This document shows positions 18,256 through 25,643 of a stretch of DNA of 64,000 nucleotides, one piece after another. The notes under the pieces were generated by a model that saw only the letters and a list, made by a program, of their open reading frames with translations, did not search any database and was not told the origin of the DNA. The translations under genes were made by a program, and so were the position numbers. The stretch's first letter is position 1, and the number at the start of each line of letters is the position of its first letter. The stretch comes from Saccharospirillum alexandrii_A (GTDB taxonomy: Bacteria > Pseudomonadota > Gammaproteobacteria > Pseudomonadales > Natronospirillaceae). The stretch spans positions 186,001 through 250,000 of the forward strand of contig NZ_JBHZRJ010000002.1 of NCBI RefSeq assembly GCF_043641555.1, in the 5' to 3' direction.

Positions 18256-19515
18256 ATGGGATATCAGAAAATTGAAGTGCCTGCCGGCGAGAAAATCACG
18301 GTCGACACCAAAGGTACCCTGACTGTACCCAACAACCCTATTATCCCGTTCATCGAAGGCGATGGCATCGGCGTAGACGTAACACCGCCGATGATGGCGG
18401 TGATCGATGCTGCGGTCGCCAAGGCCTATGGCAGCGAGCGCAAAATCAGCTGGATGGAAGTTTACGCGGGTGAAAAAGCCACCACCATCTACGATGCAGA
18501 TACCTGGCTGCCTACTGAAACACTGGATGCCTTTCGTGAGTTCAAAGTGGGTATCAAAGGCCCGCTGACCACGCCCGTAGGCGGCGGTATTCGCTCACTG
18601 AACGTTGCCATCCGTCAGGAACTCGATTTGTTTGTTTGCCAGCGTCCGGTGCAGTGGTTTACCGGTGTACCTAGTCCGGTAAAAGCCCCTGGCGACGTCG
18701 ACATGGTGATCTTCCGTGAAAACTCCGAAGACATCTATGCCGGTGTTGAATGGAAAGCAGGCAGCCCTGAAGCTGAGAAAGTCATCAAGTTCCTGCGCGA
18801 AGAAATGGGCGTCACCAAAATTCGCTTCCCTGAAATGTGCGGTATTGGTGTTAAGCCAGTGTCGGAAGAGGGCACCAAGCGACTGGTGCGTCAGGCACTG
18901 CAGTACACCGTTGATAACGACCGTGACAGCCTGACTCTGGTTCACAAAGGCAACATCATGAAGTTCACCGAAGGTGCCTTCAAAGACTGGGGTTACGAGC
19001 TGGCCAAGGAAGAATTTGGTGCAGAGTTGCTCGACGGCGGCCCCTGGATGCAGTTCAAGAACCCCAAAACAGGCAAGAACATCGTGGTAAAAGATGTTAT
19101 CGCCGATGCCATGTTGCAACAGATCCTGTTGCGTCCGGCCGACTATGACGTGATTGCCACACTGAACCTGAATGGTGACTACCTGTCTGATGCCCTGGCG
19201 GCGGAAGTAGGCGGCATCGGTATTGCGCCGGGCGCCAACCTGTCTGACGACGTGGCCGTGTTTGAAGCCACCCACGGTACAGCACCGAAGTATGCCGGCC
19301 AGGACAAGGTTAACCCGGGTTCACTGATTTTGTCTGGCGAAATGATGCTGCGTCACATGGGCTGGATCGAAGCGGCTGATCTCGTACTGAAAGGCATGGC
19401 CGATGCCATTGCTTCCAAACGCGTAACTTACGATTTCGAGCGTCTGATGGACGGTGCGACCCTGGTGAAGGCCTCCGAGTTCGGGCAGGAAATCATCAAG
19501 CAGATGGATAACTGA
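18256..19515 (+). CDS. icd: Isocitrate dehydrogenase (NADP)
   Basis: TCA enzyme of 419 residues that oxidises isocitrate to 2-oxoglutarate with NADP. Substrate-binding GGGIRSLNVAIRQELD contains the serine that AceK phosphorylates in E. coli. FRENSEDIYAGVEW and the metal aspartates in NLNGDYLSDA are present, and the length matches E. coli Icd. GGAG lies six bases before ATG. Single gene, divergent from rluE and convergent with cspD across a shared terminator. Confidence 0.96.
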   Translation: MGYQKIEVPAGEKITVDTKGTLTVPNNPIIPFIEGDGIGVDVTPPMMAVIDAAVAKAYGSERKISWMEVYAGEKATTIYDADTWLPTETLDAFREFKVGIKGPLTTPVGGGIRSLNVAIRQELDLFVCQRPVQWFTGVPSPVKAPGDVDMVIFRENSEDIYAGVEWKAGSPEAEKVIKFLREEMGVTKIRFPEMCGIGVKPVSEEGTKRLVRQALQYTVDNDRDSLTLVHKGNIMKFTEGAFKDWGYELAKEEFGAELLDGGPWMQFKNPKTGKNIVVKDVIADAMLQQILLRPADYDVIATLNLNGDYLSDALAAEVGGIGIAPGANLSDDVAVFEATHGTAPKYAGQDKVNPGSLILSGEMMLRHMGWIEAADLVLKGMADAIASKRVTYDFERLMDGATLVKASEFGQEIIKQMDN

Positions 19516-19560
19516 GCGTAGTACGCCGGTGAGGGGTCTTTAGCTAGACCCGGCACATCC

Positions 19561-19590
19561 AAAAAAGCCTGGCAATAGCCAGGCTTTTTT
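19561..19590. terminator. Bidirectional terminator between icd and cspD
   Basis: AAAAAAGCCTGGC AATA GCCAGGCTTTTTT is a perfect 13-base-pair stem with A and T runs on both sides, so it can end both icd and the converging cspD. Confidence 0.9.
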
Positions 19591-19633
19591 TATCCTTCAA
19601 CGGAAGTCGGCTTTCTGTGCCAGCCGGTTCGGT

Positions 19634-19930
19634 TTAGTCAGGGTAATCGCTGGTTGCGCGCTCCTTGGCAGGCTGGGCTGTTTCAGTAGACTGGGCAGGG
19701 GAGGCGGCTGTTTGCGCACCAGGCTCAGGTAATGCACGAATGTTAACAGCATGAATGCCGCGATCGGCCTTGACGGTGTCAAATTCCACCGGTTGTCCGG
19801 CCTTGAGTGTCTTGTAGCCTTCCATCTGAATGGAGGAGAAATGGGCAAACAGGTCTTCTTCATGTTCGTCACAAACGACGAATCCGAAACCTTTTGCGTT
19901 GTTGAACCACTTTACTTTCCCTACGGGCAT
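19634..19930 (-). CDS. cspD: Cold-shock domain protein CspD-like
   Basis: A 98-residue single-stranded nucleic acid binding protein. The cold-shock domain occupies residues 1-68 with RNP motifs KGFGFVV and DLFAHFSS. A 30-residue Ala/Pro/Glu/Thr-rich tail follows. CspD-type proteins are made in stationary phase and inhibit replication in E. coli. The location next to clpS-clpA is the usual one. The tail is longer than in E. coli CspD and likely disordered. Confidence 0.9.
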   Translation of the reverse strand: MPVGKVKWFNNAKGFGFVVCDEHEEDLFAHFSSIQMEGYKTLKAGQPVEFDTVKADRGIHAVNIRALPEPGAQTAASPAQSTETAQPAKERATSDYPD

Positions 19931-20638
19931 AACGGACTCCTTACGACCACGTTAAATTACAACTTGAAATCGACCAGGCCCACTTGCTTGACCGGGTCAA
20001 CCCCTGTTCACAATGACACCTAGGTAGAGATGGACAGCCACTCATTGGCAGGGTGTTGTTCAGTCTCCGGCCAGCCTCTTCCCTGAGTCTCGTGAGAGAC
20101 TTGTTGGTTTGAACCGTTCCACCCAGCGAGTTGCATTTCGAGGTAACGATATGCAATGCTCTGTAAGGTTCACACCCAACCCGTCCACAGCCAGACGTTA
20201 CACGCCCTGCAGGGGAAATACCGACGACTCGTTGGCATACCCAAAGGTTATTCACTAACCTTACCTGCGTGCTGTGAGCGGTTGTATTCAACAGCCACGA
20301 TACATCGACTACTAGGACTACTAGGCCTCATTGACCACCGAGTCGAGCTGTACAGTATTCATACAGATCTAACGGTTAGGCTATGGTTGGTTGTTGAACC
20401 TTTGAAGTCAAGCACCAACTCGCTGAGTTATGAAGCAGCGCACGTTGTGTTCACCTGATGTTACTGAAAATACGCCCGGTTCAGCACGGCTACGGTAACT
20501 TTAACACTGTTCGATTGCTTGAGCCCGACGCTGTGACGCGCATAATTGGGTTTACAGGAAAACATCCTGTCGTTGAGTCATTGGAAAACCACCGGGTCAG
20601 CCCCACCGTATAATCTGAATGAGTTTGAACATCGACCT
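19931..20638. other. 708-base gap between cspD and clpS
   Basis: The longest stretch without a gene. Two open frames (19941-20291 minus, 20156-20458 plus) look like chance: no ribosome site, odd composition, no known motif. Three hairpins lie at 20086-20101 (AGTCTC GTGA GAGACT), 20131-20156 (TTGCAT...ATGCAA with an inner TCG/CGA) and 20243-20261 (AAGGTTA TTCAC TAACCTT). A short direct repeat, ACTACTAGG, is near 20310. A structured RNA is possible but not shown. Confidence 0.55.
20519..20546 (+). promoter_or_regulatory. Possible sigma-70 promoter of clpS-clpA
   Basis: TTGAGC at 20519-20524 and CATAAT at 20541-20546 with a 16-base spacer, about 90 bases before the clpS start. It is found by eye only. 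Confidence 0.4.
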
Positions 20639-21046
20639 ATGACCATTACTACTACTGGAAAACCAGATCTGTACGACGCCGGAATGAAGGGTATTCACGC
20701 TGGCACCCCACGGCTGGGGCCCGACGAGCCCGAGCAGGGAGACGACTATGGCGTCGCCACCCGGACTCAGGATCCGGAGCTTAAGCAACCCCCTCTTTAC
20801 CGGGTGATTTTGTTGAACGACGACTACACCCCAATGGAGTTTGTGGTACACATACTCGAGAACTTTTTTTACATGTCCCGGGAAAAGGCGACACAAGTCA
20901 TGTTAGCGGTGCACACTCAAGGCAAAGGTGTGTGCGGCGTCTATACTAGAGATATCGCGGAAACCAAGGCAGCCATGGTGAACCAGTATTCCAGGGACAA
21001 TGAACATCCCCTGGTGTGTGAGGTAGAAAAGGCAGATGACCAGTGA
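20639..21046 (+). CDS. clpS: ClpA adaptor ClpS
   Basis: Adaptor protein of 135 residues that binds N-degron substrates and hands them to ClpAP. The core LYRVILLNDDYTPMEFVV and the helix REKATQVMLAVHTQGKG are typical, as is GVYTRDIAETKAA. The N-terminal extension before the core (about 50 residues) is disordered-looking, as ClpS needs to engage ClpA. I use the ATG at 20639; ATG 20684 is a possible shorter start and the frame back to 20546 is not conserved. clpA follows after 21 bases. Confidence 0.93.
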   Translation: MTITTTGKPDLYDAGMKGIHAGTPRLGPDEPEQGDDYGVATRTQDPELKQPPLYRVILLNDDYTPMEFVVHILENFFYMSREKATQVMLAVHTQGKGVCGVYTRDIAETKAAMVNQYSRDNEHPLVCEVEKADDQ

Positions 21047-21067
21047 TCAGCAAGAGGGTTATATACC

Positions 21068-23338
21068 ATGCTAAGTAAAGATCTCGAATTGACGCTGAAT
21101 AATGCGTTCAAAGATGCGCGGGGCAAGCGGCATGAGTTCATGACCGTGGAGCACCTGTTGCTGGCGTTGCTGGACAATCATGCTGCAGCCGAGGTGCTGA
21201 CGGCCTGTGCTGCCGACATTCCGCAACTGCGTCGCGACCTGACGGAATTCATTGATTCCACAACTCCCCTGATTCCGATTGACGATGAAGACCGTGAAAC
21301 CCAGCCAACCCTGGGGTTCCAGCGGGTCTTGCAGCGTGCTGTCTTCCACGTTCAGTCCTCCGGCAAGAAAGAGGTAACTGGCGCTAATGTGCTGGTCGCC
21401 ATTTTCTCCGAGCAGGAAAGCCAGGCGGTGTTCTTCCTCAAACAGCAAAGCATCTCTCGCATCGATGTGGTCAATTTTATTGCCCATGGCATCTCCAAGG
21501 TGCAAAGCGAGAATGCCCAGCCGAATGAAGATTTTAACGCCGATCAACAAGAAGAGGGCGGTGGCGATGGTGTTCAGGGCAGTGCTCTGGAAAGTTTTGC
21601 CTCAAACCTGAACGAATTGGCCCGTAAGGGTCAGATCGATCCGCTGGTAGGGCGCGAGCACGAAGTTGAGCGCGTCATTCAGATCCTGTCGCGCCGGCGT
21701 AAGAATAATCCGCTGCTGGTCGGGGAAACCGGGGTGGGTAAAACCGCCATTGCCGAGGGCCTGGCCAAACGCATTATTGACAACGATGTGCCTGAAATCA
21801 TGGAAGGAGCCCAGGTCTTTTCCCTGGATCTGGGTGCCTTGCTTGCCGGTACCAAGTATCGGGGTGATTTCGAAAAACGCTTGAAAACGCTATTGGCCGA
21901 GTTGAAGAAGAAGGAAAAGTCGATTCTGTTTATCGATGAAATCCACACCATCATCGGTGCCGGGGCGGCATCTGGCGGCGTTATGGATGCTTCCAATCTG
22001 CTCAAGCCGATGCTCAGTTCCGGTGAACTCCGATGCATGGGCTCGACGACATTCCAGGAATTTCGTGGCATTTTCGAGAAAGACAGCGCGCTGACCCGTC
22101 GTTTTCAGAAAATTGATGTCAATGAGCCCTCGGTCGATGAAACCTATCGCATCCTGAAGGGGCTGAAGTCGCGTTTTGAGGAGCATCACCACCTCAAGTA
22201 CACCGATAAATCCCTGAAGGCGGCCGCAGAACTGTCGGCCCGGTACATCACCGACCGCCACCTGCCGGATAAAGCCATTGATGTCATCGATGAAGCGGGT
22301 GCGGCTCAACGTCTGTTGCCAGCCAGCAAACGCAAGAAGTCGATTAACGTCAGTGATGTTGAGAAAGTCATTGCCTCCATTGCCCGCATTCCGGAGAAAA
22401 GTGTCAGCCGTAACGACAAGGAAGTACTGGAGCATCTGGAGCGTAACCTGAAGATGACCGTCTTCGGGCAGGAGCAGGCCATTGAGCAACTGGCCTCGTC
22501 GATCAAGCTGGCCCGTGCCGGTCTGAAATCGGTCGACAAGCCCATCGGGTCCTTCCTGTTTGCTGGCCCGACCGGGGTGGGTAAAACAGAGGTTTCGAAG
22601 CAGCTGGCCGATTCTCTGGGTATTGAGCTGTTGCGGTTTGATATGTCGGAGTACATGGAGCGCCACACCGCTTCGCGTCTGATCGGGGCTCCTCCGGGCT
22701 ACGTCGGATTCGATCAGGGTGGTTTGCTGACCGATGGGGTATCCAAGCATCCGCATTGTGTGCTGCTGCTCGATGAAATTGAAAAAGCACACCCGGATGT
22801 CTTCAACCTGCTGCTGCAGGTCATGGACCACGGTACGTTGACCGACAACAACGGGCGCAAGGCAGATTTCCGTAATGTCATTCTGATCATGACCAGCAAC
22901 GCCGGTGCGCAGGAAATTAACCGCCGGTCTATGGGCTTCCTGGAGCAGGACAACAGCACGGACGGGATGGAAATGATCCGCAAGCAGTTCACGCCGGAGT
23001 TCCGCAACCGTCTGGATGCCATCGTTCAGTTCAAGGCACTGCCGATTGCCGTGGTTACCAGCATTGTCGACAAGTTCCTGACCGAGCTACAGGCGCAGCT
23101 GGATGACAAGCGCGTCATGATGGAGGTAGACGATGAGGTTCGCGCCTGGCTCGCCGAGAAAGGATACGACGAACACATGGGCGCCCGGCCAATGAGCCGC
23201 CTGATTCAGGAGAAGGTGAAGCGCCCCTTGGCCGATATGATTCTCTTCGGCCCGCTGTCTCGTGGCGGTACCGTCTATGTGCACATCCGTAACGATGAGC
23301 TGACGCTGGAAGTCGAGGAAGAAGCAGAGACGGTCTGA
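21068..23338 (+). CDS. clpA: ATP-dependent Clp protease ATPase subunit ClpA
   Basis: AAA+ unfoldase of 756 residues that feeds proteins to ClpP. An N-terminal Clp repeat domain (residues 1-145) binds ClpS. Two AAA modules have Walker A motifs GETGVGKT (near residue 220) and GPTGVGKT (near 500). The ClpP-docking loop, IGL in E. coli ClpA, reads M622-G-F here. Co-transcribed with clpS and followed by a strong terminator. Confidence 0.96.
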   Translation: MLSKDLELTLNNAFKDARGKRHEFMTVEHLLLALLDNHAAAEVLTACAADIPQLRRDLTEFIDSTTPLIPIDDEDRETQPTLGFQRVLQRAVFHVQSSGKKEVTGANVLVAIFSEQESQAVFFLKQQSISRIDVVNFIAHGISKVQSENAQPNEDFNADQQEEGGGDGVQGSALESFASNLNELARKGQIDPLVGREHEVERVIQILSRRRKNNPLLVGETGVGKTAIAEGLAKRIIDNDVPEIMEGAQVFSLDLGALLAGTKYRGDFEKRLKTLLAELKKKEKSILFIDEIHTIIGAGAASGGVMDASNLLKPMLSSGELRCMGSTTFQEFRGIFEKDSALTRRFQKIDVNEPSVDETYRILKGLKSRFEEHHHLKYTDKSLKAAAELSARYITDRHLPDKAIDVIDEAGAAQRLLPASKRKKSINVSDVEKVIASIARIPEKSVSRNDKEVLEHLERNLKMTVFGQEQAIEQLASSIKLARAGLKSVDKPIGSFLFAGPTGVGKTEVSKQLADSLGIELLRFDMSEYMERHTASRLIGAPPGYVGFDQGGLLTDGVSKHPHCVLLLDEIEKAHPDVFNLLLQVMDHGTLTDNNGRKADFRNVILIMTSNAGAQEINRRSMGFLEQDNSTDGMEMIRKQFTPEFRNRLDAIVQFKALPIAVVTSIVDKFLTELQAQLDDKRVMMEVDDEVRAWLAEKGYDEHMGARPMSRLIQEKVKRPLADMILFGPLSRGGTVYVHIRNDELTLEVEEEAETV

Positions 23339-23361
23339 CGTGTAAGAACGTTAGGATTATT

Positions 23362-23389
23362 AAAAAGGCACCTCCGGGTGCCTTTTTTT
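23362..23389 (+). terminator. Intrinsic terminator of clpS-clpA
   Basis: AAAAAGGCACC TCCG GGTGCCTTTTTTT: a stem of at least six GC-rich pairs extended by A/T pairing, with a T run. Confidence 0.9.
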
Positions 23390-23420
23390 GTTTGTCTGAG
23401 TCGTGTGCAGAGCGCACAGA

Positions 23421-23443
23421 CAAAAAAACACCCGGAGGGTGTT
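23421..23443 (-). terminator. Intrinsic terminator of infA
   Basis: On the minus strand, AACACCC pairs with GGGTGTT, followed by a run of T (the A run at 23422-23428). It lies 55 bases after the infA stop. Confidence 0.8.
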
Positions 23444-23497
23444 CTTTTACAATGGGTCTGGCGGTTGTTTCAGGTCGCGTGACCCAGGCTACGTGCG

Positions 23498-23716
23498 TTA
23501 GCGGGCGCGATAAACGATACGACCTTTGGTCAGGTCGTAAGGTGTCAGTTCGACCTTAACCTTGTCGCCCGTCAGGATGCGAATGTAGTTTTTACGCATT
23601 TTCCCTGAAATATGGGCAGTAATGACATGGCCATTTTCGAGTTTGACCCGGAACATGGTGTTGGGAAGGGTATCGAGAATCTCGCCTTCCATTTCAATAA
23701 CGTCTTCTTTTGCCAT
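23498..23716 (-). CDS. infA: Translation initiation factor IF-1
   Basis: OB-fold protein of 72 residues that sits in the ribosomal A site during initiation. MAKEDVIEMEGEILDTLPN, HISGKMRKNYIRILTGDKV and YDLTKGRIVYR are nearly invariant IF-1 segments. It is transcribed alone, convergent with clpA, and lies downstream of bpt, as in pseudomonads. Confidence 0.97.
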   Translation of the reverse strand: MAKEDVIEMEGEILDTLPNTMFRVKLENGHVITAHISGKMRKNYIRILTGDKVKVELTPYDLTKGRIVYRAR

Positions 23717-23895
23717 ATATGCTTGTACACACCTTTGATTAAGACCGCTGAGGCTGACTACTGGGTGTCAACCTCATGTAAGTATGGGAACCGGCGGGCA
23801 TTCTGCCTGAATTTCCGGCATTTATCAAAAAACTGGGCAAATTCAGGTATTTGGCTGGAAAATCGGTACCTAAAGAGGCAGGGTAGTGCTCTCAC

Positions 23896-24657
23896 TTACT
23901 CAATCCCTACGGCGTCGATCAAGTGATCATCGAGGAGCCGCCAGTGCCGGTTGATCAGCACTTCTAGCGGCCGGTAATCGGCCTTGTAGGTCATTTGCGC
24001 AGACCCCGGCACCCAGTAGCCCAGATACAGGAACGGCAGGTTCAGGGTTTCACACAGCTGTATCTGAGTCAGGATGCTGAACACCCCCAGCCCGCGCTGG
24101 CTTTGAACGGGGTCAAAAAAGGTGTAAGTGGCTGACAATCCGGTTTCCATACGGTCGGTAAAGGCAACCGCCACGACCTGATCGTTCTGCCTGAATTCAA
24201 GTATGAACGCAAGATCTGGCCGACTGACCAGAAATTCACGATAGCTGTCTTCCGAGGGTGGGTACATGTCGCCCTGGTAATGCCGGTGACTGATGTAAGC
24301 CTCATACAGCCGATAATGCTCGGAATTGTACTCACAGGGCAGGCGGCGCACGCTGAGGTCCTGGTTTTTAGCCAGAATGCGCCGGAAACGACGCTTCCAG
24401 TGAAACTGAGCGACGCGCACCCGAGATGGCATACAGGCCCCGCAGGCTTCGCAATCCGGCCGGTACAGATGGTGACCGCTGCGCCGGAAACCCAGGTGCA
24501 TCATCTGTTCATAGAGAGGCAGGGAGAAGTGCAGATCCGGATCGAGAAACAGGGTCCGTGCCTGCTGTCCGTCCAGATAGCTGCAATTGTGCTCACCGGT
24601 TCGGTACAGCTTGATGGTGTCTTCCTGTTGCTCGGACTCAGGTTTCATCGGCAACAT
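23896..24657 (-). CDS. bpt: Aspartate/glutamate leucyltransferase (arginyltransferase-like)
   Basis: Enzyme of 253 residues that transfers leucine from Leu-tRNA to N-terminal Asp or Glu, making proteins ClpS substrates. The cysteine cluster CEACGACMPSRV (near residues 70-80) and YLGYWVPGS, MTYKADYRPLE are ATE/Bpt family marks. The gene overlaps the end of aat by 20 bases. ATG 24657 and ATG 24648 are both possible starts. Confidence 0.93.
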   Translation of the reverse strand: MLPMKPESEQQEDTIKLYRTGEHNCSYLDGQQARTLFLDPDLHFSLPLYEQMMHLGFRRSGHHLYRPDCEACGACMPSRVRVAQFHWKRRFRRILAKNQDLSVRRLPCEYNSEHYRLYEAYISHRHYQGDMYPPSEDSYREFLVSRPDLAFILEFRQNDQVVAVAFTDRMETGLSATYTFFDPVQSQRGLGVFSILTQIQLCETLNLPFLYLGYWVPGSAQMTYKADYRPLEVLINRHWRLLDDHLIDAVGIE

Positions 24658-25414
24658 CCCGGACAGAAGAAATGAGTGGTGCAGCCGGACTGCCCTGGCT
24701 GATGCGACTTGAGATAGCCTGGTTCAGGGCTACCGCATCGGGAAGCGACACTGCGCGACGTTGTCGGGGCAATTGTTGCTCGAACCATGGTCGTTCAACC
24801 TCCCGGGCACCGAGACTGGCCAGGTGATCATTATAGACCTGGCAATCGATTAGGCGCAGCGATTGCAGCAGCGCGGCTTCCTGCAGCGCCAGCAAAGCCA
24901 GTTTAGAGCCGTTGGTGCGCCGCGAGAACATGCTTTCGCCGAAAAAAATGCCATCGATGCCGATGCCGTACAGGCCACCTATTAGATCGTCATCCCGCCA
25001 TACCTCGATGGAATGAGCCCAGCCCAACTGATGCAGTTCTGTATAGGCGTCGCGCATCGGCGCGGTAATCCAGGTGCCGGGTTGACGGGCCCTCGGGGCC
25101 TGACAAGCCTCTATAACCCGGCTAAAGGCCGTGTTGACGGTGATCGTCGGTGGTGCCTGGCGGTAGGCTTTGCGAAGGCTGCGAGACAGGTGCATCTCGC
25201 CCGGTAACAGCACCATGCGCGGCTCGGGAGACCACCACAGAATGGGCTCTCCGTCGCTGTACCAGGGGAATATGCCTCGCTCGTAAGCGGTCAGCAGCCA
25301 CTCCGGTGTCAGCGCGCCGCCCGCCGCCAGCAAGCCCGGCGGATTGGCCAGAGCCTCGGTAGTCGGTGGAAAGCAGGCGTTCTGTTCAGCCTCCAGCCAG
25401 CTTAGTTGTGGCAT
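24638..25414 (-). CDS. aat: Leucyl/phenylalanyl-tRNA-protein transferase
   Basis: Enzyme of 258 residues that adds Leu or Phe to proteins with N-terminal Lys or Arg, marking them for ClpS-ClpAP. Signatures are ALANPPGLLAAGG, AYERGIFPWYSDGEPILWW and GIFFGESMFSR. It is slightly longer than E. coli Aat (234), with a variable C-terminal tail. First gene of the aat-bpt pair, divergent from ftsK. Together with bpt, clpS and clpA it completes a bacterial N-degron pathway within 5 kb. Confidence 0.95.
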   Translation of the reverse strand: MPQLSWLEAEQNACFPPTTEALANPPGLLAAGGALTPEWLLTAYERGIFPWYSDGEPILWWSPEPRMVLLPGEMHLSRSLRKAYRQAPPTITVNTAFSRVIEACQAPRARQPGTWITAPMRDAYTELHQLGWAHSIEVWRDDDLIGGLYGIGIDGIFFGESMFSRRTNGSKLALLALQEAALLQSLRLIDCQVYNDHLASLGAREVERPWFEQQLPRQRRAVSLPDAVALNQAISSRISQGSPAAPLISSVRDVADET

Positions 25415-25643
25415 AAAAATGCTCGGTGTATCAATAAGTTGGGCTTCATACTGTGGTATCTTAGTGCTCTTTGACGTGGACTGCCACGCCCGGACGGATC
25501 AGCGTATCCTCGGGCTGAGTTAAACGGCCGTCGGGTGCTTTCTGTGCCCGGTGTGCTTCAGCTAGAATGCGAGCCTGCAACGATATGCAGGGCAGGGACC
25601 TTACAGCCAAACATGACCGACACACTAGACAGGTAACTTCGAT

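Noticed and set aside
19941..20291. 116-codon open frame on the minus strand in the cspD-clpS gap
   Set aside because: No ribosome site, no family resemblance, Cys/Arg/Ser-rich composition typical of a chance frame.
20156..20458. 100-codon open frame on the plus strand in the same gap
   Set aside because: Same reasons; it also crosses the hairpins.
21890..22831. 313-codon frame opposite clpA
   Set aside because: Shadow of a conserved AAA+ gene; no independent start signal.
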